Shown: piece by piece, positions 60,077-64,000 of the stretch
How positions within the stretch are numbered: the stretch's first letter is position 1
Layout: the number at the start of each line of letters is the position of its first letter
Assembly: GCA_002409595.1 (NCBI GenBank)
Contig: DHNQ01000003.1
Span: forward strand, 29,579-93,578
Length of the DNA: 64,000 nt
Origin: Dysgonomonas sp. UBA5412
GTDB lineage: Bacteria > Bacteroidota > Bacteroidia > Bacteroidales > Dysgonomonadaceae
Reading direction: 5' to 3'
Made by a program: the position numbers and the translations under genes
The notes under the pieces: generated by a model
Told to the model about the DNA's origin: nothing
Seen by the model: the letters and a program-made list of their open reading frames with translations, nothing else
Database searches by the model: none

Positions 60077-62665
60077 TTATTCTTTTATTTCAGTCTCGTT
60101 TGTATTGTCTAAATCGTTTTCTGATAAGTCAATGTCTTCTATTTCATCGGAATCCGTCTCAGATTCGACTTTACAGATAGAAGCTATTTCATCATTTCTC
60201 TTACCTAAATTGATAAGTCTAACACCTTGGGTTGCTCTTCCCATAGTGCGAATATCTGAAACTTTTAGACGAATTGTAATACCAGACTTGTTAATAATCA
60301 TTAAATCGTTATCGTCCGTAACACTATTTATAGATACAAGCTTACCTGTTTTGTCTGTTATATTAAGAGTTTTAACTCCTTTTCCACCACGACTAGTGAT
60401 TCGATAAACTGGTACAATTTCACCATTTTCATCTATAATATCATTACCTTCTTCATCCTTTTCATTCAGATTGGTACGTTTACCATATCCTTGTTCAGAC
60501 ACAACCATAATAGTTTCATTTGCCTGAGCATCTTTAGACATGGCCAACATTCCTATAACTTCGTCTTGTCCGTCTTCTTCTATACGCATTCCTCTCACAC
60601 CGGTAGCTGTACGTCCCATTTCCCGTACATCTTTTTCGTGGAAACGGATAGCGCGACCGTTGCGATTGGCTAACAATATTTCACTGTTTCCATCTGTCAT
60701 CAATACTTCAATTACCTTATCGTCTTCGCGAATAGTAATTGCATTTACTCCATTTTGACGAGGTCTTGAATATGCTTCTAGTCTTGTTTTCTTGATAACT
60801 CCCTGTTTAGTACAGAATACTAAATAGTGACTATTGATAAACTCTGTATCGCTAAATCCTCTTACTCTGACGAATGCTGTTACTTTATCATCCGATTCTA
60901 TATTCAAAAGATTCTGAATAGCTCTTCCTTTTGAGTTTTTAGTCCCTTCCGGAATATCAAATACACGAAGCCAATAACATTTTCCTTTTTGTGTAAACAG
61001 CAAAATGTAATTGTGCATAGATGCCGGATAAATATGTTCTATAAAGTCGGCATCTCTGGTTTCAGAACCTTTAGCTCCTACTCCGCCTCTATTTTGAGCT
61101 CGGAATTCAGATAGAGGAGTACGTTTGATATATCCTAGATGTGAAATGGTAATAATCATTTCATCATTAGAATAAAAATCTTCAGGATTTAATTCTTCTG
61201 ACGCAAAAACAATCTCAGTTCGGCGTTGGTCGCCATATTTATCTCTTACTTCGATCAATTCATCTGTGATAACTTTCATTCGAAGCTCTTCATTAGCAAG
61301 TATTTCTTTCAAATAAGCAATGAGTTTCAAGATCTCCTGATATTCATTGTGAAGCTTATCTTGCTCTAGTCCTGTCAATTGACGTAGACGCATCTCTACT
61401 ATTGCACGAGCCTGAATATCTGTAAGGCTGAATTTGCTCATCAAATTATCTATTGCTTCCTGCGGAGACTTAGATGCTCTGATAATAGCAATAACTTCAT
61501 CAATATTATCCGATGCAATGATCAGACCCTCAAGAATATGAGCGCGTTCTTCAGCTTTACGCAGATCGTAAGTAGTTCTGCGAATAACAACATCAATTCT
61601 ATGTTCCACAAACAAGGAAATCATATCCTTGAGTGTAAGTGTTCTAGGACGTCCCTTTACAAGAGCAATATTGTTTACACTAAATGATGATTGTAGTGCT
61701 GTAAGTTTATATAATTTGTTTAGTACAACATTAGCATTAGCATCGCGTTTTACATCTACAACGATACGCATACCCTGACGATCGGATTCGTCATTAACAT
61801 TGCTGATTCCTTCTAATCTCTTTTCTCCGACAAGATCAGCAATGTGTTTAATGAGTTCGGCTTTATTTACCAGATAAGGAATTTCGGAAATAACTATTTT
61901 TTCGTGATTTCCTTCCATTTCTATTTCTGCTCGCCCTCTCATTACAATACGTCCTCTACCTGTTTCGAACGCATCTATAACGCCTTGATATCCATATATG
62001 AATCCACCGGAAGGAAAGTCAGGTGCTTTGATGTACTGCATCAAACCTTCGGTGTCAATATCATTGTTTTCTATATATGCAATAGTTGCATTTATGGACT
62101 CAGTCATATTGTGAGGAGCCATATTCGTAGCCATCCCTACTGCAATACCCGAAGCTCCGTTAATCAAGAGGTTAGGTATACGAGTTGGTAAAACTGTTGG
62201 CTCTTTTAATGTATCGTCAAAGTTTAATTGGAAATCAACTGTTTCTTTGTCAATATCCTTTAGCATTTCTTCTGCTAAGCGGCTTAATCGGGCTTCTGTA
62301 TAACGCATAGCAGCAGGCATATCACCATCTACACTACCCATATTACCCTGTCCGTCTACCAATAGATATCGCATGCTCCATTCCTGAGCCATACGTATCA
62401 TTGCAAAATATACTGATGAGTCTCCGTGGGGATGGTATTTACCTAAAACTTCCCCGACTATTCTTGCTGATTTTTTATGAGGTTTATTAGATGTATTTCC
62501 CAACTCACTCATCCCGAAAAGGATACGACGATGAACGGGTTTAAATCCATCCCTAACATCAGGCAATGCTCTTGATACGATTACCGACATTGAATAGTCA
62601 ATGTAGGCTGATTTCATCTCATCCTCGATGTTGATCTTAATAATTCTGTCCTCTGATTCTGCCAT
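60077..62665 (-). CDS. gyrA: DNA gyrase subunit A
   Basis: The 862-residue protein shows the full topology: N-terminal breakage-reunion domain with catalytic Tyr122 (AAMRYTEARLSRL) and the quinolone-region segment HPHGDSSVYFAM, then the C-terminal pinwheel with the GyrA box QNRGGVGAKG. Ser83 is kept, so no classic resistance change is seen; Phe at 87 is, I believe, normal for this phylum. The acidic tail (ESETDSDEIEDIDLSENDLD) is also typical. It pairs with GyrB to supercoil DNA. Confidence 0.98.
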   Translation of the reverse strand: MAESEDRIIKINIEDEMKSAYIDYSMSVIVSRALPDVRDGFKPVHRRILFGMSELGNTSNKPHKKSARIVGEVLGKYHPHGDSSVYFAMIRMAQEWSMRYLLVDGQGNMGSVDGDMPAAMRYTEARLSRLAEEMLKDIDKETVDFQLNFDDTLKEPTVLPTRIPNLLINGASGIAVGMATNMAPHNMTESINATIAYIENNDIDTEGLMQYIKAPDFPSGGFIYGYQGVIDAFETGRGRIVMRGRAEIEMEGNHEKIVISEIPYLVNKAELIKHIADLVGEKRLEGISNVNDESDRQGMRIVVDVKRDANANVVLNKLYKLTALQSSFSVNNIALVKGRPRTLTLKDMISLFVEHRIDVVIRRTTYDLRKAEERAHILEGLIIASDNIDEVIAIIRASKSPQEAIDNLMSKFSLTDIQARAIVEMRLRQLTGLEQDKLHNEYQEILKLIAYLKEILANEELRMKVITDELIEVRDKYGDQRRTEIVFASEELNPEDFYSNDEMIITISHLGYIKRTPLSEFRAQNRGGVGAKGSETRDADFIEHIYPASMHNYILLFTQKGKCYWLRVFDIPEGTKNSKGRAIQNLLNIESDDKVTAFVRVRGFSDTEFINSHYLVFCTKQGVIKKTRLEAYSRPRQNGVNAITIREDDKVIEVLMTDGNSEILLANRNGRAIRFHEKDVREMGRTATGVRGMRIEEDGQDEVIGMLAMSKDAQANETIMVVSEQGYGKRTNLNEKDEEGNDIIDENGEIVPVYRITSRGGKGVKTLNITDKTGKLVSINSVTDDNDLMIINKSGITIRLKVSDIRTMGRATQGVRLINLGKRNDEIASICKVESETDSDEIEDIDLSENDLDNTNETEIKE

Positions 62666-62790
62666 TATTTTAAGATAAAAATTTTATTCTCAAATATTTG
62701 TGATACACCTTTTTGTTAAGGTATTTTCTAGTGTTTTTAAAAACATGCTAAGATACAAATTTTGTTTGTATTCCGAAAATATAATAACGC

Positions 62791-62826
62791 AAAAAAGCCC
62801 GATGTTTTTAGTGTACATCGGGCTTT
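62791..62826 (-). terminator. Terminator of secA
   Basis: AAAGCCCGATGT (62794-62805) pairs perfectly with ACATCGGGCTTT (62815-62826) around nine bases. On the minus strand a T-run follows. Confidence 0.88.
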
Positions 62827-62851
62827 CCTTATAATAAATCAGTTCTTTAAA

Positions 62852-64000
62852 TTATTCATCTTTACCATGACAGTTTTTATATTTCTTGCCACTTCCACAG
62901 AAACAAGGATCATTACGTCCCGGTTTCTTGTCTACGTGCACAGGGGCTATTTTCGCTTTGTTTTGTTCCTGATCTGGAGTCCGTTGTTGAGAATCTCCCT
63001 CCAAATCACTTTTCTCGGTACGATAGCGGCTATAATCAGTCTTTTGCTCAGGAGCCGCTTGACGAACTTCTTCAGGTTCACGTACAGGTATTTGTCCGCG
63101 CATAAGGATTGTTACAGTCTTAGAATTGATTCCATTAAGCATTACCTTAAATAGTTTGAACGATTCCAATTTGTAGATCAATAAAGGATCTTTCTGTTCG
63201 TAGCTGGCATTCTGTACGGAATGGCGTAGTTCGTCCATCTCGCGCAAATGTTCTTTCCACTCTTCATCAATGGTATGAAGAACAATTGCTTTCTCAAAAG
63301 ATTTAATAATATCTTTCGACTGGCTGTCATAAGCTTCTTTCAGATTGCAAGATATGTTATATACACGTTTTCCGTCCGTGATCGGAATAAGTATATTTTC
63401 AAACTTATCACCTTGCTCTTCATATACTTGTTTGATTACCGGATTTGCTATTTCAGCAAGACGATCCATTTTCAACTTAAAGTTCTGAATAGCATCTTCG
63501 TATATCTTATCTACCATTACATCCGGCTTCATAGAACGGAATGTCGCTTCATCAAATGGAGCTTCGATAGCTAATACTCTTAATAAGTCTATTTTTAGAC
63601 CTTCATAATCAAGGTTATCAGCATATTGTTCTACCAGATTGACAGCAGTGTCATAGAACATATTTACGATATCTATTCCGATACGTTCACCCATAAGAGC
63701 ATGACGACGACGTTTGTATATAACTTCACGTTGAGAGTTCATTACATCATCGTATTCAAGCAAACGTTTACGAATACCGAAGTTATTTTCTTCAACTTTC
63801 TTTTGTGCACGTTCTACCGATTTGCTAAGCATATTATGCTCAAGCATTTCGCCTTCTTTGAATCCCATGCGGTCCATCATTCCGGCAATACGTTCTGATG
63901 CAAATAAACGCATCAAATCATCTTCCAAAGAGATATAGAATACTGATGAACCCGGGTCACCCTGACGTCCGGCACGTCCACGTAACTGACGGTCTACACG
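62852..64000 (-). CDS. secA: Preprotein translocase ATPase SecA, C-terminal part only
   Basis: The frame is open to the right window edge and gives about 382 residues. The visible start VDRQLRGRAGRQGDPGSSVF is motif VI of the helicase-like ATPase domain, followed by the helical scaffold and wing domains (LLEYDDVMNSQREVIYKRRR). The C-terminal tail ends in the SEC-C zinc motif NDPCFCGSGKKYKNCHG, which binds SecB and lipids. It drives protein export through SecYEG. The N-terminal part lies beyond the window. Confidence 0.97.
   Translation of the reverse strand, partial: RVDRQLRGRAGRQGDPGSSVFYISLEDDLMRLFASERIAGMMDRMGFKEGEMLEHNMLSKSVERAQKKVEENNFGIRKRLLEYDDVMNSQREVIYKRRRHALMGERIGIDIVNMFYDTAVNLVEQYADNLDYEGLKIDLLRVLAIEAPFDEATFRSMKPDVMVDKIYEDAIQNFKLKMDRLAEIANPVIKQVYEEQGDKFENILIPITDGKRVYNISCNLKEAYDSQSKDIIKSFEKAIVLHTIDEEWKEHLREMDELRHSVQNASYEQKDPLLIYKLESFKLFKVMLNGINSKTVTILMRGQIPVREPEEVRQAAPEQKTDYSRYRTEKSDLEGDSQQRTPDQEQNKAKIAPVHVDKKPGRNDPCFCGSGKKYKNCHGKDE

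Noticed and set aside
60077..62665. GyrA residue 87 is Phe instead of the Asp of Escherichia coli, which might suggest quinolone resistance
   Set aside because: Ser83 is intact, and Phe at this place is, to my knowledge, the usual residue in Bacteroidetes GyrA.
1..64000. CRISPR arrays, IS elements with transposases, complete prophage, rRNA operon
   Set aside because: Read-through of the window showed no regularly spaced repeats, no transposase frame with terminal inverted repeats, no phage structural genes and no rRNA sequence.

Overview
The window looks like a chromosomal segment of a Bacteroidales bacterium, most like Dysgonomonas or a close relative. This is inferred from the SusC/SusD pairs, a FecI/FecR sigma/anti-sigma pair, lipoboxes followed by acidic surface-export signals, Bacteroidetes-type promoters (TTTG, about 19 nt, TAnnTTTG), a DUF4494 protein, an Hc1-like histone protein and a long purM. 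No species marker gene is present, so the genus is a guess.

Region 1 (1-11954, + strand) is a beta-mannan utilisation locus. In order it holds the end of a SusD, a surface glycan-binding lipoprotein with duplicated domains, a periplasmic GH26 mannanase, a GH43-like enzyme with a discoidin domain, a surface CBM-GH26 mannanase, a deleted GH5 mannanase remnant, GH130 mannosylglucose phosphorylase, a GPH sugar symporter and mannobiose 2-epimerase. A sialidase-fold propeller follows. The last three core genes match the known Bacteroides fragilis route: mannobiose is epimerised to mannosylglucose, which is phosphorolysed to mannose-1-phosphate plus glucose.

Region 2 (12029-17159) is a probable metal-acquisition locus: a TonB-dependent receptor with an Asp-His pair in its plug, two histidine-rich DUF4625 surface lipoproteins, and a convergent Fur-family regulator. 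Region 3 (17401-21881) is an osmolyte import operon (porin, ProV, ProW, ProX) behind a long, highly structured 5' leader. It is followed by a neutral zinc peptidase, an unlisted 58-residue histone-like gene and a lone glycosyltransferase.

Region 4 (about 25.0-31.66 kb) is a decayed genomic island on the 3' side of a tRNA-Ala(GGC). It contains a frameshifted repeat protein, a GNAT pseudogene, two broken LytTR response regulators facing away from each other, the C-terminal end of a tyrosine recombinase, an Rhs/SpvB-like fragment and a truncated beta-clamp gene. Region 5 (31.8-36.6 kb) has OxyR, a PLP-homeostasis protein, DUF4494, rubrerythrin and a SulP transporter.

Region 6 (36.8-45.0 kb, - strand) is an ECF sigma / FecR / SusC / SusD / DUF3823 locus with no enzyme. 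Region 7 (45.6-51.8 kb) combines a TonB-dependent receptor, an MFS permease and HemN in one operon, divergent from a protoporphyrinogen-oxidase-like flavoprotein. I read it as a candidate tetrapyrrole-precursor salvage system. Region 8 (51.8-64.0 kb) is housekeeping: tRNA-Thr, SRP RNA, pepT, gcvT, a Cys/Lys-rich secreted peptide, purM, a ROK glucokinase, meaB, a TPR protein, gyrA and the 3' end of secA. The most promising novel systems are the tetrapyrrole locus, the Fur/DUF4625/TonB locus and the structured leader of the osmolyte operon.
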